From a bacterium (GTDB taxonomy: Bacteria; UBP6; UBA1177): a DNA stretch of 27,205 nucleotides. Location: assembly GCA_017538365.1 (NCBI GenBank), contig JAFYIZ010000006.1:1-27205 (forward strand). Direction: 5' to 3'. The stretch's first letter is position 1; every line of letters begins with the position of its first letter. Below, piece after piece: positions 1 through 6,465 of the stretch. Below the pieces are notes generated by a model. That model made no database searches, was not told the DNA's origin, and saw nothing but the letters and a program-made list of their open reading frames with translations. The position numbers and the translations under genes are program-made.

Positions 1-117
1 ACATTGCAAAATTATAGGTATTTTATACAGATTAGCAAGGATTATTACAAAAACGGCGTAAAAACATATGATTATCCATGCCTCTGAAAAATATCTGTAA
101 AATCAAGTATTTTTATA

Positions 118-208
118 AAAAATGCCGATTTTTCGACATATCTTTTGCTAAAAAATGCCGATTTTTTGACATATCTTTTGCTGAAAAATGCCGATTTTCC
201 GACATATC
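118..208. repeat. 33-bp tandem repeat, three copies
   Basis: Three head-to-tail copies start at 118, 151 and 184, each opening with AAAAATGCCGATTTT and continuing to GACATATC. The third copy diverges after 208. Each unit holds a small A/T-only inverted repeat (AAAAAT, four-base loop GCCG, ATTTTT). Because 33 is a multiple of three, both strands stay open: plus gives an 11-residue period around CRFFDIS, minus gives one around DMSKNRHFL (minus ORF from ATG at 205 to TAA at 113). It lies just downstream of the hutI stop codon. There are no spacers, so it is not a CRISPR array. Function unknown. The rest of 1-227 shows nothing I can support. Confidence 0.85.
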
Positions 209-227
209 CAACTGTAAAAAGGTGATT

Positions 228-1463
228 TTAGAGGATCTGTTTTCCTTTGACGAAAACTTTTTCGCAGTGGTTGTGAGCGAAGTGGTATATCGGGTAAGCG
301 ATGCTTGATGAATCCATGATGACGAGGTCTGCGTCTTTGCCGGGTTCGATCGAGCCTTTCGTTTTATCTCTTCTGAGAGATTTTGCGCCGTTTATGGTGA
401 TCCCTTTGAGTGATTCTTCAACGCTGAGTTTGAGCTGAGTAGCGCCTAAACTTGCAGCGAGCGGCAAAAATCCGCACATGCAGCTTCCGGGGTTCATGTC
501 GGTCGCAAGAGCCACAGTGACGCCGTTTTCAGCCATTTTGCGGGCAGGAGCGAAAGGAAGGCGCGAAAATACCGAAGTTATCGGCAGAACGCCCGCCACA
601 ACGCCGTTTTCGGCAAGTTTTTTTATGCCGGGATCGCTTATCGCCTCAAGGTGATCGACTGATGCGGCTCCCATTTCGGCTGCGAGTTCAGTTCCGCCGA
701 GAGAGTGGAATTCATCGGCGTGGAGCTTGAGCCCGAAACCGAGTTCTTTCGCTCTCACCATCAGTTTTTCAGTCTCTTTAAGCGAGAAGTAGCCTTCTTC
801 GCAGAAAACATCGGCGAATTCGGCAAGATTTCTTGCCTTTATCTCAGGCAGCATCTCGTTGTTTATGAGGTTGATGTAGCCCTCGTGGTCGTTTTTGAAT
901 TCGGGCGGATAGGCGTGTGCACCGAGGAAAGTCGGAACTATCTCGACAGGAAAGCGCTTTTTGAGTTCAGCGATCGCCGTGAGAAGTTTGAGCTCGCTTT
1001 CGGTGTCAAGACCGTATCCCGATTTGATCTCAACAGTCGTGACGCCGTAGGAAACAAGCTGGGAAAGACGTTTCGAAGCCTGCTCAACGATCTCTTCAAG
1101 TGACGCTTTCTTCGTTTTTACGGTGCTGTTGATAATTCCGCCGCCAGCCGCCGCGATTTCTTCGTAGGTCGCACCTCTTGATTTCATTGCAAACTCGTCT
1201 TCTCTCGTCGCTGCAAAAACAAGGTGCGTGTGGCTGTCGACAAGACCGGGATAAACCGCTTTGTTTCCGGCATCAACAACAACATCTTTGAATTTTGTTT
1301 CGAAATCGGGCTCTGTTTTTCTGAAATCTGCACTTTCGCCGACAAAAGAAATCCTGCCGTTTTCGTCAGCCGCAATAAGAAGATGCGAACCTTTTAAAAC
1401 GGGAGACAAATTTTCTGCGGTAAAAATTTCAGAAATATTTTGAAGTATAAGAGAGTAATTCAA
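228..1463 (-). CDS. hutI: imidazolonepropionase (HutI)
   Basis: Cytosolic metal-dependent amidohydrolase that opens imidazolone-5-propionate to N-formimino-glutamate, the third step of histidine breakdown. It is 411 residues, the usual length. Visible motifs are the metal-binding DSHTH at 76-80 (H78, H80), GAHAYPPEF around H183, LHADEFHSLGG with H248, DH at 270-271 and ATDMNPGS with D322. The start is TTG at 1463, three bases after the rpsT stop codon. No clear Shine-Dalgarno sequence precedes it, so translation may be coupled to rpsT. No other hut gene (hutH, hutU, hutG/F) is in the window. Pairing with a ribosomal protein gene is unusual. Identity is firm from the motifs; the coupling is inferred. 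Confidence 0.95.
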   Translation of the reverse strand: MNYSLILQNISEIFTAENLSPVLKGSHLLIAADENGRISFVGESADFRKTEPDFETKFKDVVVDAGNKAVYPGLVDSHTHLVFAATREDEFAMKSRGATYEEIAAAGGGIINSTVKTKKASLEEIVEQASKRLSQLVSYGVTTVEIKSGYGLDTESELKLLTAIAELKKRFPVEIVPTFLGAHAYPPEFKNDHEGYINLINNEMLPEIKARNLAEFADVFCEEGYFSLKETEKLMVRAKELGFGLKLHADEFHSLGGTELAAEMGAASVDHLEAISDPGIKKLAENGVVAGVLPITSVFSRLPFAPARKMAENGVTVALATDMNPGSCMCGFLPLAASLGATQLKLSVEESLKGITINGAKSLRRDKTKGSIEPGKDADLVIMDSSSIAYPIYHFAHNHCEKVFVKGKQIL

Positions 1464-1466
1464 ATC

Positions 1467-1739
1467 TTATTTTGAAAAAGATCTGTTGAACTGACGAGCA
1501 AGTCTTGCGACTTTTCTTGCAGCGGTGTTTTTGTGAAGAACACCTTTGCTTGCAGCTTTCTGGATCTCGCTTATAGCGGTATTAAGTTTTGCAACTGCAT
1601 CTTCTTTGTTTTCAGCAGTTTCAGCTGCAACTTCGAAGTAGTGCGAGAAAGTTTTTACTCTTGATTTGATAGAACGGTTGTAAAGTCTTCTTTTTTCACT
1701 TGTTCTAATTCTTTTTTTTGCCGATCTGTGGTGAGCCAA
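1467..1739 (-). CDS. rpsT: 30S ribosomal protein S20
   Basis: Small basic protein that binds 16S rRNA early in 30S assembly. Read from TTG at 1739 the product is 90 residues and begins with the family's typical start, (M)AHHRSAKKRIRTSEKRR. The tail is also typical, with GVLHKNTAARKVARLARQ. An ATG exists at 1751, but it has no ribosome binding site and would add four residues foreign to the family. The TTG has GGAGG five bases upstream. The E. coli rpsT gene also uses UUG, linked there to translational autocontrol, so the codon may be regulatory here too. A strong promoter lies at 1789-1816. hutI follows after three bases and probably shares the transcript. Confidence 0.96.
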   Translation of the reverse strand: MAHHRSAKKRIRTSEKRRLYNRSIKSRVKTFSHYFEVAAETAENKEDAVAKLNTAISEIQKAASKGVLHKNTAARKVARLARQFNRSFSK

Positions 1740-1744
1740 AATAT

Positions 1745-1749
1745 CCTCC
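1745..1749 (-). promoter_or_regulatory. ribosome binding site of rpsT
   Basis: GGAGG sits five bases before TTG at 1739 and overlaps the unused ATG at 1751. Its position decides for the TTG start. Confidence 0.85.
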
Positions 1750-1788
1750 ATTCATAAATTTAAGTCTCACGGAACCAAAAACCGGCGC

Positions 1789-1816
1789 ACTATATTCAAA
1801 AAAGTCAGAATGTCAA
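1789..1816 (-). promoter_or_regulatory. rpsT-hutI promoter
   Basis: On the minus strand TTGACA (1816-1811), a 16-base spacer and TATAGT (1794-1789). Transcription would begin near 1782, giving a leader of about 43 bases before the TTG of rpsT. The -35 hexamer is a perfect consensus, as expected for a ribosomal protein gene. Confidence 0.8.
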
Positions 1817-1851
1817 GTTTTAAAGTGATTACGCTGTTTTTCCGCAGCTTC

Positions 1852-1880
1852 TTGACTTAAATCGCGATTTGGCTTTAATA
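1852..1880 (+). promoter_or_regulatory. promoter of the PpiC lipoprotein gene pair
   Basis: TTGACT at 1852-1857, then 17 bases to TTAATA at 1875-1880 (or 18 bases to TAATAA at 1876-1881). It diverges from the rpsT promoter; the two -35 boxes are 35 bases apart. Confidence 0.65.
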
Positions 1881-1888
1881 ATGCGTTT

Positions 1889-1914
1889 TTTCCGTGTCTG
1901 ACGGAAAGTTTTTT
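1889..1914 (+). promoter_or_regulatory. hairpin plus T-run in the 5' leader
   Basis: TTTCCGT (1889-1895) pairs with ACGGAAA (1901-1907) around a five-base loop and is followed by G and six T (1909-1914). The form is that of a small intrinsic terminator, but it lies directly after the predicted start point and eight bases before the Shine-Dalgarno sequence AAGGAGG (1922-1928). It could protect the mRNA 5' end or attenuate transcription. The structure is visible; the role is inferred. Confidence 0.55.
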
Positions 1915-1933
1915 GTATTTTAAGGAGGTTGTT

Positions 1934-3061
1934 ATGAAAAAATTGTTAGTTGTTGTTTTGGTTGCTTTACTGGCGGCTTTTTCGGGTTGCTGCAACGATT
2001 CCGGAAAAGTTGTGCTTTATCCGAATGAAGGCGGAAAAACGATTGCCGAGTTCGGCGGTGTAAAACTCAGCGAGAAATATATGAAAGCTTATGCCGACAA
2101 TCTTAACGATTATCTCAAAGCCCGTTACAATACGCCGGAAAGAAAAGAAGAACTCATGACAAAAATCACGGAAGGTGAACTTGTCGCAATGAAAGCCATA
2201 AAAGACGGCGCACTTAACGATCCGATCCTTCTTTCTCAGGTTAAAAACACGATCGCAAGATACTACAGCGGCACGAAGATGAAAGTTCAGATCGAGGAAA
2301 GCCTCAAAATTTCCGAAGACGAGATGAAGAAGTACTATGAAGAAAACAAAAACTCTTTCAATACTCCGGAAAAGGTCAAAGCAAGCCACATCCTCATCAA
2401 AATAACCGATTCGAGAGATAAAGAAGCTGCAAAAAAACTTGCTGAAAAAGTTGCCGAAGAAGCTGAAAAAAGCGCTAAAGATATGGGAAGTTTCGCAAAA
2501 CTCGCCGAAAAATACAGCGAAGACGAAGGTTCCAAGAAAAGAGGCGGCGATCTCGGTTATTTCGAAAGAACCGAAGAAGGCGGCAAAATGGTTCAGGAGT
2601 TCAGCGACGGCGCTTTCGCACTTCAGAATGTCGGTGACATCAGCAAACCGGTTGAATCACAGTTCGGTTTCCACGTTATCAAACTGACCGGCAAAAAAGA
2701 CAAAATCGAAAAGACCTTCGAAGATGTCAAGGCGAACATCGAAAACACTCTCAAAACCGAAAAGAGAAAAACGGCTTACAACGATATGATCGAAAACTAC
2801 AAAAAGGAACTCGGTTTCAAATTCGACAAAGAGGCGGCTCTTGCAATCGAAATTTCTGTTTCCGAGAACGCTAAAAATGCTTCCGAGAACTTCGACAAAC
2901 AGCAGCAGCAGAGGGCAAAACTGCAGAAACCGCTCTTCACAAAAGAACAGCTTGAGCAGTTGAAAAAGCAGCAGGAAGAAATCCAAAAGAACGGCGGTGA
3001 ACCGGCAGAGCAGAACCAGAATGTAAAAATCAAACTCGGCAAACCGATAAAAAAACAATAG
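1934..3061 (+). CDS. PpiC-type peptidyl-prolyl isomerase lipoprotein (PrsA/SurA-like)
   Basis: Exported folding factor expected to act on proteins crossing the periplasm. The start is ATG at 1934, six bases after AAGGAGG; the product is 375 residues. Residues 1-18 are a signal peptide with lipobox AFSGC, so C19 should be acylated. A helical region at about 40-145 is followed by a parvulin domain at about 147-253, with the SHILIK opening, RGGDLGYF, and GFHVIKL closing. The C-terminal 70 residues are rich in Gln and Lys and end in a basic tail, probably disordered. A second PpiC gene follows after four bases. The overall plan is like Gram-positive PrsA, but the neighbours suggest a diderm cell. 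The PpiC call is firm; clients are unknown. Confidence 0.9.
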   Translation: MKKLLVVVLVALLAAFSGCCNDSGKVVLYPNEGGKTIAEFGGVKLSEKYMKAYADNLNDYLKARYNTPERKEELMTKITEGELVAMKAIKDGALNDPILLSQVKNTIARYYSGTKMKVQIEESLKISEDEMKKYYEENKNSFNTPEKVKASHILIKITDSRDKEAAKKLAEKVAEEAEKSAKDMGSFAKLAEKYSEDEGSKKRGGDLGYFERTEEGGKMVQEFSDGAFALQNVGDISKPVESQFGFHVIKLTGKKDKIEKTFEDVKANIENTLKTEKRKTAYNDMIENYKKELGFKFDKEAALAIEISVSENAKNASENFDKQQQQRAKLQKPLFTKEQLEQLKKQQEEIQKNGGEPAEQNQNVKIKLGKPIKKQ

Positions 3062-3065
3062 CCTT

Positions 3066-3995
3066 ATGAAAAAAGGTCTCGTTCTCTTTTTTATTTTCAT
3101 CTTATTTTCATCTGTTTTTGCAGCAGAACAACTCGTAAACAAGATGGTTGTCCGCGTGAACGGCAAGGTTTACACGATTTACGACTGCAAAAAACTGCTG
3201 CGTTTCGACGATCCGGCAAGTGTGCAGACTCAGGCCGTGCTTGAGAGAAAGGACAAGCTCATTGACCAGCTCATCAACAACGCCATTTCAAAACAGGAAG
3301 CTGAAGCGCTCGACATCAAAGTTCCGGATGACGAACTCGATGCCGCGGTAGATTCGGTTTTGACGCAGAACAGAATGACGCGCGAGCAGTTCGAGCAGGA
3401 ACTTTCCAAAAGCAATATGTCGTTTGAGACTTACCGCAACGAAGTTCTGAGAGAACAGCTTCTGCTCCTCAAACTGAAAAAGCGGATAATCGTCACGATG
3501 GATGTCGATGAAAGGGCCCTGCGCGAGATCTATGAAAAAGAATTCAGCAGCGAGCCTGAGCTTTACTTCACCGCATCCCACATCATAATGCAGGCGAACG
3601 AAAGCAACGACGCCGAAATCAAAGATGCCGTAACCGCTATATATAAAGAGGTTACTGAAGGGAAAACGACTTTTGCAGAAGCTGCCAAATCCTATTCTCA
3701 GGACGGTTCGGCAGCAAACGGCGGAGCTTTGGGAACTTTTTCGGCGCGCGACATGGTGCCCGAATTTTCGGAAAGACTTGCTGTAATGAAGGAAGGCGAA
3801 ATAAGCGAACCTTTCAGAACCCGCTACGGCTGGCACATTGTAAAACTTGACAAAGTTGAAAAGCATGATCCGCCGACCTACAACGAATCATACGAAATGC
3901 TGCGGAACATCTACTATCAGCGCAACGTCGAAAAAATGTTTCAGACCTGGTTAAAAAAGAAACGCAGTGAAAGCAAGATAGACATTCTTCTCTGA
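3066..3995 (+). CDS. periplasmic PpiC-type peptidyl-prolyl isomerase (SurA-like)
   Basis: The 309-residue product has a cleavable signal peptide (residues 1-20, ending SSVFAA with no lipobox cysteine). A SurA_N-like helical region, about 25-150, opens with NKMVVRVNGKVYT, the typical entry of SurA-family chaperones. One parvulin domain follows at about 166-262 (ASHIIMQ, GGALGTFSARDMVPEFS, YGWHIVKL). E. coli SurA carries two parvulin domains; this protein has one. The likely role is chaperoning outer-membrane and exported proteins. The gene starts four bases after the lipoprotein PpiC gene without a clear ribosome binding site, so the pair is probably co-translated. No convincing terminator follows. 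Confidence 0.88.
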   Translation: MKKGLVLFFIFILFSSVFAAEQLVNKMVVRVNGKVYTIYDCKKLLRFDDPASVQTQAVLERKDKLIDQLINNAISKQEAEALDIKVPDDELDAAVDSVLTQNRMTREQFEQELSKSNMSFETYRNEVLREQLLLLKLKKRIIVTMDVDERALREIYEKEFSSEPELYFTASHIIMQANESNDAEIKDAVTAIYKEVTEGKTTFAEAAKSYSQDGSAANGGALGTFSARDMVPEFSERLAVMKEGEISEPFRTRYGWHIVKLDKVEKHDPPTYNESYEMLRNIYYQRNVEKMFQTWLKKKRSESKIDILL

Positions 3996-4062
3996 TTTTT
4001 TCCGCAGACAGATTTCAATCAAAGTGTTGTTTAAAAGGTGACTTCTTTCATTTTTTTGTCAT

Positions 4063-4128
4063 AAAAACGGCAAAAAATGCAAAAAAGTGCCTCAAGATAT
4101 AAAAAAACAACAAAAAAAGTGAAAAAAA
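4063..4128 (+). other. phased A-tracts (predicted curved DNA) upstream of the HU promoter
   Basis: Six A-runs of five to seven bases lie at 4063-4067, 4072-4077, 4081-4086, 4101-4107, 4112-4118 and 4122-4128. Their centres are 9-11 bases apart with one missing position near 4094, so they face the same side of the helix. Such phasing bends DNA. The last tract ends 24 bases before the -35 box. UP-element-like activation or self-binding by HU is inferred. Confidence 0.65.
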
Positions 4129-4152
4129 CGTCTTAATTTTACTGAAAAATAT

Positions 4153-4180
4153 TTGACAAGCGCTGTGACTCTCTTAAAAT
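4153..4180 (+). promoter_or_regulatory. HU gene promoter
   Basis: TTGACA (4153-4158), 16-base spacer, TAAAAT (4175-4180). The start point would be near 4187, giving a leader of about 30 bases. Confidence 0.85.
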
Positions 4181-4216
4181 GGCGCGTTGTTTGTTAACCT
4201 TTTTATGGAGAGTCTT

Positions 4217-4537
4217 ATGGCAAAAGCAGCAAAGAAAAAAAGAGAGTACCTCGTAGCAACCACGAAAACCGATTTCGTTAAAAAGATGAAAGAAACGGTT
4301 AAATCAGTTGCTCTTACGAACGATCAGGCTAAGGAGCTTTACGATGTTTTCACAGCTATCCTTAAGGATACTGTTATTTCTGAGAAAAGACTCAGCCTTA
4401 ACGGCGTTGGAACTTTCAAAGTAAACGAAAGAAAGGCTCGCAAGGGTATCAACCCGAAGACCCGTCAGGAAATCAAAATCCCGGCAACGAAGACTGTTTC
4501 TTTCAAACCGACACCTGTTTTCAAGAAGGAACTCTAA
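4217..4537 (+). CDS. HU/IHF-family nucleoid DNA-binding protein
   Basis: Small dimeric protein that bends and compacts DNA. The start is ATG at 4217 behind GGAGAG (4207-4212), giving 106 residues; the ATG at 4205 overlaps that site and lies on another reading. The HU body spans about 17-106, with the signature GVGTFKVNERKARKGINPKT and the DNA-contacting arm ending in ATKTVSFKPTPVFKKEL. It is longer than the usual 90 or so residues because of a lysine-rich N-terminal extension (MAKAAKKKREYLV). It is monocistronic between a strong promoter and a terminator. HU rather than IHF is favoured by the arm sequence, but no subtype is assigned. Confidence 0.93.
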   Translation: MAKAAKKKREYLVATTKTDFVKKMKETVKSVALTNDQAKELYDVFTAILKDTVISEKRLSLNGVGTFKVNERKARKGINPKTRQEIKIPATKTVSFKPTPVFKKEL

Positions 4538-4566
4538 TCTCCGTTTTTTAAATCCTTTTCAGGATG

Positions 4567-4601
4567 GCGGTCATGCGATCTTCGTGTGACCGCTTTTTTT
4601 T
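4567..4601 (+). terminator. intrinsic terminator of the HU gene
   Basis: GCGGTCA (4567-4573) pairs with TGACCGC (4587-4593), with a 13-base loop, followed by eight T (4594-4601). It lies between the convergent HU and parA genes, but only the plus direction has the T-run. Confidence 0.88.
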
Positions 4602-4616
4602 GCCCTGATTCTGCGA

Positions 4617-5369
4617 TTATTTGATTCTTTTGAGGAATTCTTCAGCAAGTTCGAGATATTTTTTTGCGCCGATCGAGGCGACGTCGTAAAGAAGTATCGG
4701 CATTCCGAAACTAGGAGATTCGCTCAGTTTGACGTTACGCGGGATTACCGTCTCAAAAACAAGGTCGCCGAAGTGCTCACGGACGTCGTTTTCTACTTCG
4801 TAAGTGAGTTTGACACGTTTGTCGTACATCGTGAGAAGTATTCCGTAAATTTCGACCGCAGGATTAAGTTTCTGTATCCCTTTCATAGTTTCCATTATCC
4901 GGCTCAAACCTTCGAGCGCAAAATATTCGCACTGGATAGGGATGATTATGCCGTCTGAAGCAATCATGTTGTTTACCGTGAGAATGTTGAGCGTCGGCGG
5001 TGAATCGATGATTATGAAATCGAACTTGTCTTTCAGCTTGCCAAGGGTCTCTTTCAGAACGAATTCGCGGTTTTCGACTTCGAGAAGCTCAATCTCGGCA
5101 CCCGTCAAGTCCGAATTACACGGAATTATCTTCATGGAAGGAAGTTTCGTCGGATAGACCGCTTTGATGTTCGGATCGGCCATCATGTCGTAGATCGTAT
5201 TGAAGTTTTCTTCTTTGATTGAACTCATCGAAGTTGCGTTTCCCTGCGGATCCATGTCGATGAGCAGCACTTTTTTCTCAAGAGCGCTGAGCGATGCCGC
5301 CAGGTTTACTGCGGTCGTGGTTTTGCCGACACCGCCTTTCTGATTGATTACGGAAATGATTTTTCCCAT
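4617..5369 (-). CDS. parA: ParA/Soj-family ATPase
   Basis: P-loop ATPase that binds DNA nonspecifically as an ATP dimer and moves a ParB-bound cargo, normally the chromosome origin or a plasmid. The 250-residue length is typical of short chromosomal Soj proteins without an N-terminal helix-turn-helix. The deviant Walker A KGGVGKTT (residues 11-18) carries the signature lysine; further on are DMDPQGNAT (A' motif) and IIIDSPPTLN (Walker B region). The start ATG at 5369 follows GGAG by seven bases. It is last in the purD-engB-SurA_N operon, 11 bases behind the previous stop. No parB follows; the next gene is the convergent HU. Family is sure; the cargo (origin or other) is open. Confidence 0.93.
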   Translation of the reverse strand: MGKIISVINQKGGVGKTTTAVNLAASLSALEKKVLLIDMDPQGNATSMSSIKEENFNTIYDMMADPNIKAVYPTKLPSMKIIPCNSDLTGAEIELLEVENREFVLKETLGKLKDKFDFIIIDSPPTLNILTVNNMIASDGIIIPIQCEYFALEGLSRIMETMKGIQKLNPAVEIYGILLTMYDKRVKLTYEVENDVREHFGDLVFETVIPRNVKLSESPSFGMPILLYDVASIGAKKYLELAEEFLKRIK

Positions 5370-5380
5370 TTTTATCTCCG

Positions 5381-5893
5381 TTAAGGCATTGGATAAATCA
5401 TAAGTTTCTGCCGTTTAAGAAGATTTTTTTTCCAGTCTTCCACGGCTTTTCGTTTTTCCTCTTCCGAAATCCGCTTTTCTTTCGGGAATTTCTGCTCAAG
5501 AAAGCGGTTCGTCATTTTGTCGGTTATGAGACGCATTTTTATTATTGTTTTAAACTCAAAATCGGTAAGTTCGTACTTTTCGATAAAAGCCTTCATGTTT
5601 ACGTTTTTTTTGTAGGTCTCGACTTTCTGCCTGACAAGTTTTTCATCGACTGTGACTTCGTGTTCGCGCGCCTCTTCGAATGCGATTATCCTGAAAAATA
5701 TCAGTTCGAGTATCGTCTGCTTCATTTCGTCGGAAAGCGGTGTTTCGGGCGGGAAGTTGTTTTCGATGTTGAGAAGTTCTCCCTCCTGAAGAATTTCGGA
5801 ATATGTTATCGCGCGGTTGTTCATGCTGGCGACGACTGTTTCAAGCGGAACAGCCTGCGAAAAAAACATGAACGAAAGTATTGCGAAAATCAT
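5381..5893 (-). CDS. exported SurA_N-like protein lacking a PPIase domain
   Basis: The 170-residue product has a short hydrophobic signal segment (about 1-14, MIFAILSFMFFSQA). What follows (LETVVASMNNRAITYSEIL, then long helices with DEKLVRQKVETYKK and LTDFEFKTIIKMRLITDKM) resembles the N-terminal chaperone module of SurA/PpiC proteins. The chain ends where a parvulin domain would begin, with no SHIL or GFHVIKL motif. Its ATG overlaps the engB stop by four bases (ATGA). It may be a natural chaperone-only SurA or a protein that lost its catalytic part. No cleavage site is certain. The function is inferred from the fold-like pattern only. Confidence 0.7.
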   Translation of the reverse strand: MIFAILSFMFFSQAVPLETVVASMNNRAITYSEILQEGELLNIENNFPPETPLSDEMKQTILELIFFRIIAFEEAREHEVTVDEKLVRQKVETYKKNVNMKAFIEKYELTDFEFKTIIKMRLITDKMTNRFLEQKFPKEKRISEEEKRKAVEDWKKNLLKRQKLMIYPMP

Positions 5894-6465
5894 TTTCCCT
5901 CTTCTACGCCATTGAGAATTTTTTCGACATAATCAAGCAGCTCGTCTTTTCCTGTTCCGTTCATCGCACTTGCGAAAAAAGAGTCGGGATTTTTCTGTTT
6001 CGCCGCTGAAAGTTCTGTTTTCGTAAGTTTGTCTGTCTTCGTAAAAACCGGAGTGTAACCGATCTGGTAATGATCGAGAAACTCTATCATCTGCTCGTCA
6101 TTCGGCAGGATTCCGTGACGCGAATCAATGAGAAGAAAAATGTCTGCGAGGCTTTTTCTCGTTCGAAGGTACTTTTCGATTACGACTCGCCAGAGATCCT
6201 GCTCCGATTTGGAGCGCGACGCGAAGCCGTAACCAGGAAGATCTACGAAATAGAAGGAATCATTCACGCTGAAATAGTTGAGAAGGACTGTTTTTCCCGG
6301 TTTTTTCGAAGTTTTTACCAGATTTTTGCGCCCGAGCAGCATGTTCATCAAACTTGACTTTCCGACGTTGGAACGCCCGATGAAAGCGAATTCGGGCCTG
6401 CCGTCTTCCGGCAAACCGCTCATTGACGACGCGCTTTTTACAAATTCAGCCTTCTTTATCAGCAT
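5890..6465 (-). CDS. engB: ribosome biogenesis GTPase EngB (YihA/YsxC)
   Basis: Single-domain GTPase of 191 residues needed for assembly of the large ribosomal subunit. G1 is GRSNVGKSS (about 31-39), the switch I region ends in KPGKT, G3 is DLPGYGF and G4 is TKTDKLTK. The family-typical N-terminal phrase ending in PEFAFIGRSNVGKS is present. The start ATG at 6465 shares one base with the purD stop (TAATG), and its own stop overlaps the next start by four bases. These overlaps make one translationally coupled operon. Identity is firm. Confidence 0.96.
   Translation of the reverse strand: MLIKKAEFVKSASSMSGLPEDGRPEFAFIGRSNVGKSSLMNMLLGRKNLVKTSKKPGKTVLLNYFSVNDSFYFVDLPGYGFASRSKSEQDLWRVVIEKYLRTRKSLADIFLLIDSRHGILPNDEQMIEFLDHYQIGYTPVFTKTDKLTKTELSAAKQKNPDSFFASAMNGTGKDELLDYVEKILNGVEEGK

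Noticed and set aside
118-208. possible CRISPR array
   Set aside because: The units abut with no unique spacers, and no cas gene is present.
78-308. 76-residue plus-strand ORF containing the 11-residue repeats
   Set aside because: It has no ribosome binding site and its second half is antisense to the hutI 3' end. The open frame is explained by the 33-bp repeat period.
2657-3166. 169-residue minus-strand ORF
   Set aside because: It spans the antisense of two PpiC genes and has the same low-complexity Phe-rich composition.
3288-3866. 192-residue minus-strand ORF
   Set aside because: It is fully antisense to the second PpiC gene, and no motif or start signal was seen.
4555-4566. small ATCC/GGAT hairpin as a minus-strand terminator for parA
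   Set aside because: The stem is only four or five pairs and no run of T follows in the minus direction.
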